This document shows, in pieces, positions 1 through 8,817 of a DNA stretch of 29,586 bases; positions within the stretch are counted from its first letter, which is position 1; each line of letters begins with the position of its first letter. The DNA is taken from contig JAENRP010000428.1 in NCBI GenBank assembly GCA_024741835.1, positions 1 through 29,586 on the forward strand, given 5' to 3'. The translations under genes were made by a program, and so were the position numbers. The notes below the pieces were generated by a model that saw nothing but the letters and a program-made list of their open reading frames with translations, was not told the DNA's origin and searched no databases. Origin of the DNA: Diplocarpon mali. Lineage: Eukaryota; Ascomycota; Leotiomycetes; Helotiales; Drepanopezizaceae.

Positions 1-228
1 CGGGGGCAGTACTCGGATGCAGCTCCCCGTACCGCGCACCCGGCGCGCCCTCCCACGTGCCGCCGTCGGCGTCCCGGTAGCTGTAGGTCTGCGTGTCGGC
101 GTCGTAGCCGGTGCGTTGCATGCCCGAGGGGAGGCGACGGCTGTCCTGCGTCTCGTCAGCAGGGTAGAGATGGGCGGCTCTGCCGGCTTGCGGGCGTGTA
201 CGTCGTCGTCGGCGTTCCAGCGGCTCAT
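1..228 (-). CDS. 5' end of a fungal protein with a GYDADTQTY-type N-terminus (partial)
   Basis: The 3' part lies beyond the left edge. Proposed exon 1 is 228-202 (27 nt, MSRWNADDD). The intron is 201-146 (56 nt, GTACAC donor, TGCTGACG branch-like sequence, CAG acceptor). Exon 2 runs from 145 off the edge. The junction is phase 0 and leads into DSRRLPSGMQR and then GYDADTQTYSYRDADGGTW, EGAPGARYGEL. The Gly/Tyr/Asp-rich block is strongly protein-like and, from memory, resembles the N-terminus of a family of fungal LysM-containing proteins; I cannot confirm this because the rest is missing. Without the intron, the frame of the conserved block meets a stop shortly upstream of 228, which supports splicing. 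The GTACAC donor is not ideal, so exon 1 is less certain than exon 2. Confidence 0.62.
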   Translation of the reverse strand, partial: MSRWNADDDVHARKPAEPPISTLLTRRRTAVASPRACNAPATTPTRRPTATGTPTAARGRARRVRGTGSCIRVLPP

Positions 229-3200
229 TGTGCGTGGGAGTGTGCGAGGTGGCGCGCGATTGCAGAGGGGGGATGTTGGTTTACGGGGGGCGTGGTGTCT
301 GTTTCGATGCGAGGCTTGATGTTGACAGAGCTCCAGGGCGGATGGATGCGAGCCTCGGGTTTGTGTATGCGGCGTAATTGGTTTGGCAGAGAGTGACGGC
401 TATAGTCGGACAACGATGTGAGCAAGCAAGGCGGTGGAGGGTATCTTGGAGAGCTGTGCTCTACAATAACAACTCTGACCTGAAACGCAGATCCTTGTTG
501 GGTCATGGATGCGTATAGATCCGTCGGCGCTCGCTTCTGAGGGGTTCGCTTATCCTGCCCCTGAACGCTGGTGCTTGTTTTCGTTCCGATTCAAACACAT
601 GAAAAGCAGCGGATACGTGCCCTCCTGTCCCGAATCGTGTATCTACACAGCCAAGTCGAGGTGTTTACATCCGATGACTCTGGGTGTGGATTCAATGATT
701 AGGACAATCTGGCTGCGTTTGCTTGGCTTCTACCGAGAGCTTCGGCTGCGTAGTCAACAGAAGAGTAAACCTAGCATTTCTCTAGCTGCCGCTCTCAGGT
801 TATTTCTCGAATGTTGGTATCATAGATTGCAATATTAAGAGTCTGGTAGCTATGACTGTGAAATGGAACCAAAAACCGAGCGAACCCTGCTGCAAATCTG
901 CGCTCCCTATCTTCACGCGGTGCGAGCTGTGAGCACTTTTTTGCTTGCAATTTAAGGTGAATGACGTGGGATGTATGAGGAGCGCTGAACAATAGACGAA
1001 ATGATAGCGACGGATTTCTTGCAATGTACTGTGTCTTCTTAAAACTGCCTCCTCTTCTCCTAGTAAGTGATGGAAACCACGAAACCTACTTATGTGAAAG
1101 CGGACTTCTCAAAAGGTGCGAATGCGTGGAATCCCTCGCAAGGGCTTTTTCATTGAAAAATTGAAAATTATCAACTTTAGATGTATATAAATTATCGCAA
1201 TTAAAGACTTTAGGAAGATGAAAACGCAAGGGAGTGTGACTGAATAGAGAAAAATGATGAGGAAGAACCGACATTTCTAGTGCCGCTCGGAAGGCTAGTC
1301 AGCAGAGGTTCGCTCTATTCCCAGACGTGACTTAGAACTACATACCAACTGACCGGCCGACATGCCGCTGCACAGCTATTCCAATGATCAAAAGCTGTGA
1401 GTTTTCGGAAGGTGCGTAAGTGGTATAAGGAAGCATAGGAACGGCATGTCAATACACTCTTCGCTTACACAGAGACCGAGATACAGGTAATGTCACGTGG
1501 GCGATCATAATCACCAAAGCAGACTCGAGACTCGAGCAGAAACGGCCCGCTGGGGGAGGGCTCAGGATGCGAAACGGAGCCGGCTCGTCACTGGATAGGA
1601 GTGGGGTTTTGCCTCTGATTAATGGCTTGTACTTTTCGCGGCTTTGGGTTTCTCAGCCTGTATTTTCTCCAAGTTGCCGAAGGAAGTAAACAACGCTCTT
1701 GTCTCGTCCATCGTGCCGTGAAAGACTGCGCGGATTTTTGCGCGGAATGTTTGATACAGAAGCATGGAGTAATCGTGTACCTTAAAGATTCTTGTGTGGA
1801 TCTGGAGCTTGAAAGGCTGTTCTTTGCGGGTGTGGGAGCAGGAGCGGCTGAATTGATTGTAGAGATCAGCTTTTACGGAAGGTATGTTGCTGAAACCCAA
1901 GTTCTGTTTCGAGTCGTTTGCATTGATGTTTCTTGACCCAATGCTCAAGCCTGTTCGATATGGGTTTCAAATGCGCTTGGTTTGTCATCAGACGAATTTT
2001 GCAGTTTGATCTGTGTGTTTTGCGAGCAAGTCTCGGTTTCATAGGCATACTTGATTACTGTTCAAATGTCTGAACGTTCGGAGTACATGAGAAGGATTTA
2101 GCAATTTCTGAACTGGTTTATTCTTCTCAAAGGCTTTGAATATGAAAAGAAAACTTCACACATGGATCTTTGTTTATGCGAAAATTCACGGCCTACCCGT
2201 CTCGGCGTCTTGGAAAAATCTCCCCGAGGCCTGGGGAAGATCCACACTGGCCACGTACGCTGGTAAGCGGGTACATCTAGGAGGGTGAGAAATACCTCTG
2301 ACTGAACAGATATCCGAGAATGAAGTTTTGCTGTGTTTGTGTGCATCCCTGGCCAGAGCAACATCGCCTGGCATGCGCCCCGAGCTCCGGATTCATCTTT
2401 GCACCCCTTTCTTTCGAACTCCTGGCCTAATGCCAAAGATACGCGTGGCTTGGCAGAACCTGTGAATCTTGACTGTTGCGGCTGCTCGTACTGCCGATCT
2501 AGAAAAATCAACATGGCTCCCGGTTCTGGTAAGCAGCCGAGACAAAGTCCACTCACAGCGCCAGCAGGGTCGACAAGCCACTCGCCTTGCAACCAGCATC
2601 TACCAACCCTTCCGATACACGTGGAAGAGACAGACGCGACTGTTGCATCAGAGCATCGATGCATGGTGGAAACGATCGTCCGAAACAAAACCCGTCTCCG
2701 CTGCCCGTCTCAGAGCTAAGCGAGGCGAGAGATAGGGGGGAGCGCACAGATGAAGCGATGCGCGGATGTCCCGCTCGCCGAATATGAGGGACCGAAAAAT
2801 AGAAGAGGATCCTCGGTCCAGCATCAATCGTCCTCCCCTGCCGCAACCCTGATGTGACATGGACTATACGATCCCGCCGCCCGCGATGCTCGCGGCTAGC
2901 TGGTCGCGATCGGCGCGAGGGCCTTGGTGCACGACGCAGACAAGAAACGGCGACGGGACAGCCGCGCAGCGCCGTAGGTCAACAAGCCTTCATCAGCAGA
3001 GCAGGCCGGCGCTCGTCTCTCGTCTCTCTGGCTGTTCCTGCGCCAATAGAATTCTCCTGCTCGGGGTTCGACGTGCCACTGGTCATGAACATCGGTCGTC
3101 GAGCTTTCCCACGCTGGGAATAGCTTCTGACACTCCCGGCGCACTTCTGACGCAAGACGGCGAGTGCCTCTCTGGAAGAAGCGACGTAGTGCCCATACAA

Positions 3201-3393
3201 ACCTGGTGCTAGTGGCGGAGAGGTGTATAAGATGTGATACGAGCGGGATGAACTCTGTCCATCTTCTCTTGATTCCTTTCCCAGCACCTCGATTTCTCTC
3301 GATTCCTTTCGCAGCAGCTCCAGGTTCTCGCAACTCTCTCCTCAGCCGGTTTACACTTTCCACTCCAAGTAACCACCCACTTAATCCTTAATC
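229..3393. other. Intergenic region of about 3.2 kb without a convincing gene
   Basis: This stretch separates the left-edge minus-strand gene from the plus-strand repeat-precursor gene, and so should hold both promoters. Open frames of 60-196 codons occur on both strands (longest: minus strand, 2098-2688) but overlap one another and show no recognisable domain, no consistent codon preference and no clear splice partners. A locally AT-rich patch lies near 1147-1220. No tRNA-like clover-leaf or other structured RNA was noticed. A small lineage-specific gene or a non-coding RNA could be hidden here. Confidence 0.5.
3226..3231 (+). promoter_or_regulatory. Probable TATA box of the repeat-precursor gene
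   Basis: TATAAG lies 163 bp upstream of the ATG at 3394. The roughly 130 bp between them is rich in C and T (tcttctcttgattcc and a near-copy, ctctcgattcctttcgcag), as in many highly expressed fungal 5' leaders. The gene therefore probably has a strong focused promoter with a leader of about 130 nt. Assigned from sequence alone. Confidence 0.5.
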
Positions 3394-4122
3394 ATGCGTT
3401 CCCACTCCGTCCTCTCTCTTGCGCTGGTCGCATTCGTGTCCACTCTGCACGCGGCTCCCATCCAACTCACGGACGACGTCAAGGCTGCCATTGACGTTGC
3501 CGGGAGGGATCTCCAGAGACTCTCTGGCCGGACTGATATCGCTGCCATCCTCGCAGCGAACATCGCGCGCGATCTTGAGTCCGAAGCAGCGGCTTTACAA
3601 GCCGAGTCAGATGCTGTCCACGCCGGTGGATCAGACTCTGCCGACGACGCAGCGGAGATCGACGCCGAGACGGCCATGGAGGATGCCATGAAGAGAGACC
3701 TCGAGTCTGAAGCCGCCGCTCTACAAGCAGCATCGGATGCTGTCCACGCCGGCGAGTCCACCGACGACGCAGCGGAGATCGACGCCGAGACGGCCATGGA
3801 GGACGCCATGAAGAGAGATCTCGAGTCCGAAGCTGCCGCTCTACAAGCAGCATCAGATGCTGTCCACGCCGGCGAGTCTACCGACAGCGCAGCTGAGATC
3901 GACGCTGAGACGGCCATGGAGGACGCCATGAAGAGAGATCTCGAGTCCGAAGCAGCGGCTTTACAAGCCGAGTCAGATGCTGTCCACGCCGGTGGATCAG
4001 ACTCTGCCGACGACGCAGCGGAGATCGACGCCGAGACGGCCATGGAGGACGCCATGAAGAGAGACCTCGAATCCGAGGCCGCAGAGCTGCAGGCCCTGTC
4101 TGACGCTGTCCACGCGAGCTAG
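3394..4122 (+). CDS. Secreted acidic repeat protein, probable KEX2-processed peptide precursor (KEP)
   Basis: Intronless, 242 aa. Residues 1-21 form a typical signal peptide (hydrophobic LSLALVAFVSTL, then AA-P). Residues 22-59 are a spacer. Then come five tandem repeats: R1 60-101, R2 102-141, R3 142-181, R4 182-223 and a shortened R5 224-242. Each starts DLESEAAALQ or a variant, passes through SDAVHAG, and R1-R4 end EDAMKR. Lys-Arg therefore closes four repeats; R1 is preceded by a single Arg (IAR). This layout (signal peptide, spacer, near-identical repeats divided by KR) is that of KEX2-processed secreted proteins: mating pheromones, repellents and dikaritin RiPP precursors. Predicted products are acidic, Ala/Glu/Asp-rich 38-40-mers without Cys, Tyr or Trp, so they match neither alpha-type pheromones nor Tyr-cored dikaritins. 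No processing or modifying enzyme is adjacent. The coding call is firm; the peptide function is inferred. Confidence 0.9.
   Translation: MRSHSVLSLALVAFVSTLHAAPIQLTDDVKAAIDVAGRDLQRLSGRTDIAAILAANIARDLESEAAALQAESDAVHAGGSDSADDAAEIDAETAMEDAMKRDLESEAAALQAASDAVHAGESTDDAAEIDAETAMEDAMKRDLESEAAALQAASDAVHAGESTDSAAEIDAETAMEDAMKRDLESEAAALQAESDAVHAGGSDSADDAAEIDAETAMEDAMKRDLESEAAELQALSDAVHAS
3571..4119 (+). repeat. Five in-frame tandem repeats of 120-126 bp (last one 57 bp)
   Basis: Units are R1 3571-3696, R2 3697-3816, R3 3817-3936, R4 3937-4062 and a truncated R5 4063-4119. R1 and R4 encode identical residues and differ at only two synonymous bases by my reading (ctt/ctc and gat/gac). R2 and R3 form a second subtype that is two codons shorter, with GEST in place of GGSDSA. 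The order long-short-short-long points to recent unequal exchange or gene conversion within the array. Confidence 0.95.
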
Positions 4123-5083
4123 CGGATGGGACACATGGCTGCGGAGCGGGGAGGGGGATGTAAATAATGAAGCCGAGTACGTGCGCTTTCGTTCTTTTCA
4201 AGATTAGGTGATGGCAGTGTGGATGGGGATGGAAGGTGGAAGGTTGATCATTATCATTCTTTTGTTGATGGGAGCGCCGCCACCGGCTCAATGGCTATGA
4301 AGTAGACTACAACTTTCTAAGCGAGAACGGGGGTCTTTTTCTCTGTTGTCTCGAGTAATCGGTAAGCACCTGACGAGACCGCGCGATGGGATAACAGTCA
4401 AGTGTCTGCTGTGTGGCGATGAAAGCACGGTGGAGGTCCAACTCTGTGCTGTTAGTATTCTCAGGGTGAACCGGACCATGTTTATATAACCGGAATCTCC
4501 TACGCCACGCTCGAAGCGTTTGCGTAGGTTGGAAATAATTCCGGTCGACTTCGGCCTCTTGGCAACTCCTCTAACCATTCTCTCGGGATAAAGTCCTCTA
4601 CGTCGGACCATATCCTGCTATCGTCCATGATGGCACCAAGCGCTGGTGAGACGAGCACTACCCAGACGTCTGCGGCTTGGTGAGCTGTGTTACCCCTTGC
4701 CCATAGACTCGGTCGTACTCAAGCGAGAGACTTACTGTCAAGAGAGATCTGACGAAAAGGGGTTTTTAAAGAAAAAAAAAAATATGAGCTCCGTTAAAGG
4801 TATCACACAAAGAATAATGATTGTGTCTCCCCGCACTAGCAGTTGACTGCACCATCTACGCACACGCATGCTAACAGTGGAGGATATCAGTCAATCACTA
4901 CCGACCTATGCACCAGCGACTGCCGCATCTTGGTTCAAATGTGTCCTAGATGCCTGTTACATTCCATATTATCACACTTCTACTTTTCAAGAGTCCATGT
5001 ACAGCACACCTCGATACCGGTCCAGACGTCTGTAATCGACCCGCTTGCTTCTTCTAACCCTATCCCCGCGGGGGAAAATAGCC
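4123..5083. other. Convergent intergenic region
   Basis: This lies between the 3' ends of the plus-strand repeat-precursor gene and the minus-strand Kelch gene, so it should contain both terminators. A tgtaaataat stretch just after the precursor stop and an A-run near 4770-4782 are the only poly(A)-signal-like elements seen. Short open frames overlap on both strands and look random. No gene is supported. Confidence 0.55.
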
Positions 5084-7156
5084 TCAGGGGGAGTAGAAAG
5101 TCTGATTCACCGGGACCGGTCTCCTGGAAGTTCGGCCCAGGCTCGAGTACGTCGGTGTTGGCGAGACCTGCGACCCGTAAGCGTGAGCAATGGGACCTCC
5201 GTCGGCGCCCGAGAACTGTGCCGGATGCGGTGAAGTTGACGGAGAGATCTGGTGTGGCGATGATGGAGAGGTGTTGCGAGGCGAGTCCTGAATCTCCTGG
5301 ACCATGCTGGCTTTCGGATCGACCTGGTGCAGCGGAAACGTGCTGCCAGATAACTCTGCTGGCGGCGAGTGGGCGGCAAGCTGGTAGTGTTCCGTCTGCG
5401 GGTAACGTTGCCCGTGTTCGGAGTACGGCGATTGGGGACTGTGGGGTGGGAATGGGTAATCGGGTGCCGGATTGTATGCCACCTCGGCAGCAGGAGGGCG
5501 CGAGTGCTTGCGTCGGTGACGACGAACACAGCAAAAGCCAGCCACGAGCAGGGCAGCCAGAGCCAGAGCACCACCCACGGCTATTCCTACAATTGCCCCT
5601 TGAGAGAGACCTCCGCCCGACGAATCTGCTGGCGCAGAGCTGCTGGCCGCCGGGATAGATCGTGTCGGCGTTCGGCTGGCGGGGGTCGCTCTCTGGGCAA
5701 AGTAGATTCCAAGATCTCCGTTGTTGAACCCGCCTGGGGGAGCAGTGGCCGTGGCACCACCAAGGGCGCTGTCGCGAGTTAGCAAGCTAAGACTTCCCAC
5801 AGACTGCAACTCCTGAACACCCCCCGACACTTACGAGCCTCCAACAACAGCAATGACTTCCGGAGGAACCACGTAAGACGTGATGTTGGGCAAGTAGATG
5901 TTCCACATGTGGCCAGACGTTTTCCCCAGATCCACGTTGTGAGTGCCCCAAGTGGGTGGACTGTCGCAGGTGTCGGTCAACGGGAATGTGCCTCCGATGA
6001 CCAGCATCTGGCCGCCGACTACATTGCACGACAACGAGTGATGGGGGACTCCGCCAGCAGAACTCTCCCACCAGGGTATCCACGTAAAGGTCGGGAGACT
6101 GAGGATGTAGAGATCGTCAAACCCACTCGCGTTCTGGCCGAAGCCCAAGCCACCGTAAAGGTATCTGTGACTGGTAAGCTGGTGGCCAGCAAGCCATGCA
6201 ACATCCCGACATACATGTTGTAGGACGAGTGGTCCTGTGCCGCAGCGACGCCGGCACAGAACTTTCTTCTCGCCAGAGGCGCACGCCCGACAGTGTCCTG
6301 CGTGTACCACTTTGAACTCCGGATATCGTAGATCTGAATCGTGGTCATGGGAGCCGGCTGGATAGTGTCGTTGTGGAAAGGTGCCGTGACACCTCCAAAG
6401 TATACCAGCAGCCCATCGTCACTCGCTGGAACATAGACCATCACCCCTTCAGCCCTCGGTAGCGAGTCCGCGGGTCCGGTGTTGTTGGTCCAGTCATTGA
6501 GGTTCATATCGTATTTGATCAGAGAACTCGTCGCCAACCGCCCGCCCGACCAGCCCGCTACCGACGCGTTGCTCAACCAGCCCCCGAGCACGTATCCCTG
6601 GCCAAGTGATGAGATCCCGACCCCCCCTCCGTAGGAGACGCTCTGTATAGGCCGGTTGGGCGGCCCGAACGAGTCCCACTTGTCATGGAGAGCGTCGTAG
6701 GAGAGCAGGTTTGGCGAATTCGGCGTGATATCCGAGTAGTCCCCCCCGTACAGATAAAACCTCTTGTTGACACCATCCTCCCATAAAATCCCACCGCTGA
6801 CGTCTGGGATCGAAGAATTCTTGGTCAGGTTGGCGTAGAGCTGGGGAACCTGTGCCGAAGGGGAGCTCGAAGTGAGGTCCTGAAAGAGAAGTCCAGTGTC
6901 TGTAGGTGGCCACGTTAGCTTGGGGGTTTTCCAATGCACACGAGTTCAAGGATACGACCCGAGTGGGCTACTGACTCGAGTAGTTTCTGGGATTCTGGGC
7001 GATCGGATTCCAATTCAACATGCCGCCATCAATATACAGTTTTTGGTCAATGACAGCGGTCTGATGCCCGAATCGTCGACAGAAGTCCTTCAGAGGGTCT
7101 TTCTGCTGGAGAGACTCGCCCACCCACCAGAGCAGGAGACCTAGCAAACTCAGCAT
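5084..7156 (-). CDS. Kelch-repeat, single-pass membrane protein
   Basis: Four exons: 7156-6976, 6899-6215, 6164-5835, 5768-5084 (introns of 76, 50 and 66 nt; donors GTCAGT, GTATGT, GTAAGT). They join to 1881 nt, 626 aa. The N-terminus MLSLLGLLLWWVGES is a signal peptide. The ectodomain has Kelch-type blades ending in GG: KLYIDGG, FYLYGGDY, GYVLGGWL, LLVYFGG, IYLYGGLG, MLVIGGTF. A Ser/Ala-rich stalk (about 427-455) leads to one transmembrane helix at about 457-480 (AIVGIAVGGALALAALLVAG). A basic stop-transfer (RRHRRKH) and a Pro/Ser-rich cytoplasmic tail follow. Splicing restores the conserved strings NYSNTGLLFQDL, YNIYLYGG and VVGGSALGG. Fungal proteins of this layout sit at the cell surface; Kelch propellers bind proteins or glycans, and the partner is unknown. 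No in-frame ATG occurs upstream of 7156 before a stop near 7230. Confidence 0.93.
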
Positions 7157-8817
7157 CGTGAGAAAGGCCCGCTTCGACGTTGAGCACGGAGAAGAGGCCG
7201 ACTGGGCAACGTCGCGGTGAGGCCACCAAGATCAACGAAAGTCTGTAACCATCTGCCAAGTCTGGCAGAGAAGGCTCGAAAGCACCAGCCTCAGGTATGG
7301 GGGGCGAGAATGAGGGGAATCTGCGTTGTGTTTGAGGGCCGGACGGCGGAGACTAAAATCACAGGTTGAACGGGACCGAGCAGCGCAAGGGCGAGGAGGC
7401 GAGACTGACCTGGAGCTCGAGGTTGTATATTGTTTCTTGTTTCTTGTTTCTTGTGTCTTGTGTCTTGTGTCTTCTTTCTTGTTTCTTGGGTCTGGTAGTG
7501 GCACTGTAGCACGATTTCGGGAGCGTGGGCTGACGCGGAAATGTCTGCTCTGATGCCAGGCTGAATGTTGTCTGCTTTCCCTTCCGACTCCTAAGCTCGC
7601 CGGCCGGGCGATGGCCAGGTATCATCTGCCTTGCCGAGGGGGAAGAGATATGACGGACCCGGACTGGATTATCTCACTGGAGGCGTTGAAGCAGTGAGAC
7701 GCGCCTTGGGCCAATGGAACGCACGACTGCGGGTGCAGCTGAAGGATCGCTGCATCGAAGAAAAGTCGTATCTGCTGCAGCTGAGTCGAGCGCTACACAG
7801 GTGCCTTGTCTGGCGCCCGCATCCCTCTGTCTCCCTCGTACACGATACAAATGGCCATCCAGAGACGGAACAAACCGACAGCTGCTGGGCTTCAGAGAAT
7901 GGAGGAGACGCATCCTGCGCTCGCGGAAAATATTAATGACCAGGTTGAGGGCCGACGAAAGCGTGAGCTTCTCGTTCCCGGACCTACCATGCCAATCCCA
8001 CCGTAGAGGCTGCAGGTGGATGGCACGGCGGGTTCAGACTCCAGTCATCCCACTGGAACCCCCGTCGGGCAGTCCTGGGTTCTCGCAAATGCCAACCAAG
8101 CCCGAGGCGCCATTTGAGGAACCATGGAGAGCAAATCGACAGGGAGGAGAGGCAGGGGATGGAGGATGGGAGAGGGGGAGAGCGCAAGATGCGCATGCAA
8201 GGCCTCATCCGGCCAGGAGAGAAGTAAATACAGAAAAAAGGCAGACTCGGGACCGGTTTCCGACAGAGAGCTGGGGGTCCACAGCAGCAACAGAGTATCA
8301 GGCAGATCCTCCAGGCTCCATGTGGGAGAGCCGCCTTCGCTGCTCAAAATTCGAACGAAGAAGCGCAGCAAGCGAAGTAAACAGCGCAAGAATACATTGC
8401 GAAGCAGGTCGTTCGGATGCTAATGTGGTGCAGGCTGGAGGGAGAAGCGAAACAGGGAAGTCTGGAGAGGCTCAAGATCCCGCGCACTGATTGCCTTCCA
8501 ACCCGCAGGTGTGGAATGACTGTCTGCCTTCTCGCCTGGCCTGCCTGCTTCGTATCCTTGCTATGACCAGGTCTCCATCACGCGCTGCGACGAAAACCTG
8601 GCAGGGAAATTTCTTCAGAGACATATCGAGTTCATTTAACATACAGTGCTCCCAATCCATTCTGTCCCTCCCAGGAATGCAATGAGACGTCGTACTATTC
8701 CCGGACCCCAAGGTGACACCAGCCCACGGCCATACCAAACGCCGTAGAGAGAGAGAGAGAACATCCAGCGCGCGAGCATCCAACCGTATATCCATCATCC
8801 GCAGCCTCTCGTCCCGA
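7157..8817. other. Intergenic region upstream of the Kelch gene
   Basis: This is 1.66 kb between the Kelch start and the ribonucleotide reductase stop, both on the minus strand, so it carries the Kelch promoter. It contains a heptamer array (7431-7493) and a short GA tract (about 8746-8760). A 258-codon plus-strand frame at 7714-8490 is rich in Arg and Ser, has no recognisable domain, and competes with long frames on the other strand. I do not accept it as a gene but it is the longest unexplained frame here. Confidence 0.5.
7431..7493 (+). repeat. Heptanucleotide tandem array, nine units of TGTTTCT / TGTGTCT
   Basis: Reading in sevens from 7431 gives TGTTTCT x3, TGTGTCT x3, TCTTTCT, TGTTTCT, TGGGTCT. 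Seven-base units shift frame each time, so this is not a coding repeat. It lies about 275 bp upstream of the Kelch start codon, in its promoter or 5' leader. Confidence 0.9.

Noticed and set aside
1619..1948. Facing frames of 104-109 codons on both strands, including a minus-strand C-terminus FRAKIRAVFHGTMDE
   Set aside because: The minus-strand end looks slightly protein-like, but no upstream exon with a plausible splice pair could be found.
2098..2688. 196-codon minus-strand frame
   Set aside because: Cys, Trp and Arg scattered at random, no recognisable family, and several competing frames in the same place.
3394..4122. Calling the repeat protein a dikaritin or alpha-pheromone precursor
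   Set aside because: The cores contain no Tyr, Trp or Cys and are far longer than those peptides, and no UstYa-like gene is adjacent.
4843..5658. 271-codon plus-strand frame over the Kelch 3' exon
   Set aside because: Antisense to the verified Kelch tail and transmembrane exon; composition follows the complementary codons.
7714..8490. 258-codon plus-strand frame
   Set aside because: Arg/Ser-rich, no domain, no conserved-looking strings, overlaps shorter frames on both strands, and sits in a GC-rich region where long frames arise by chance. Kept only as a note in the intergenic entry.
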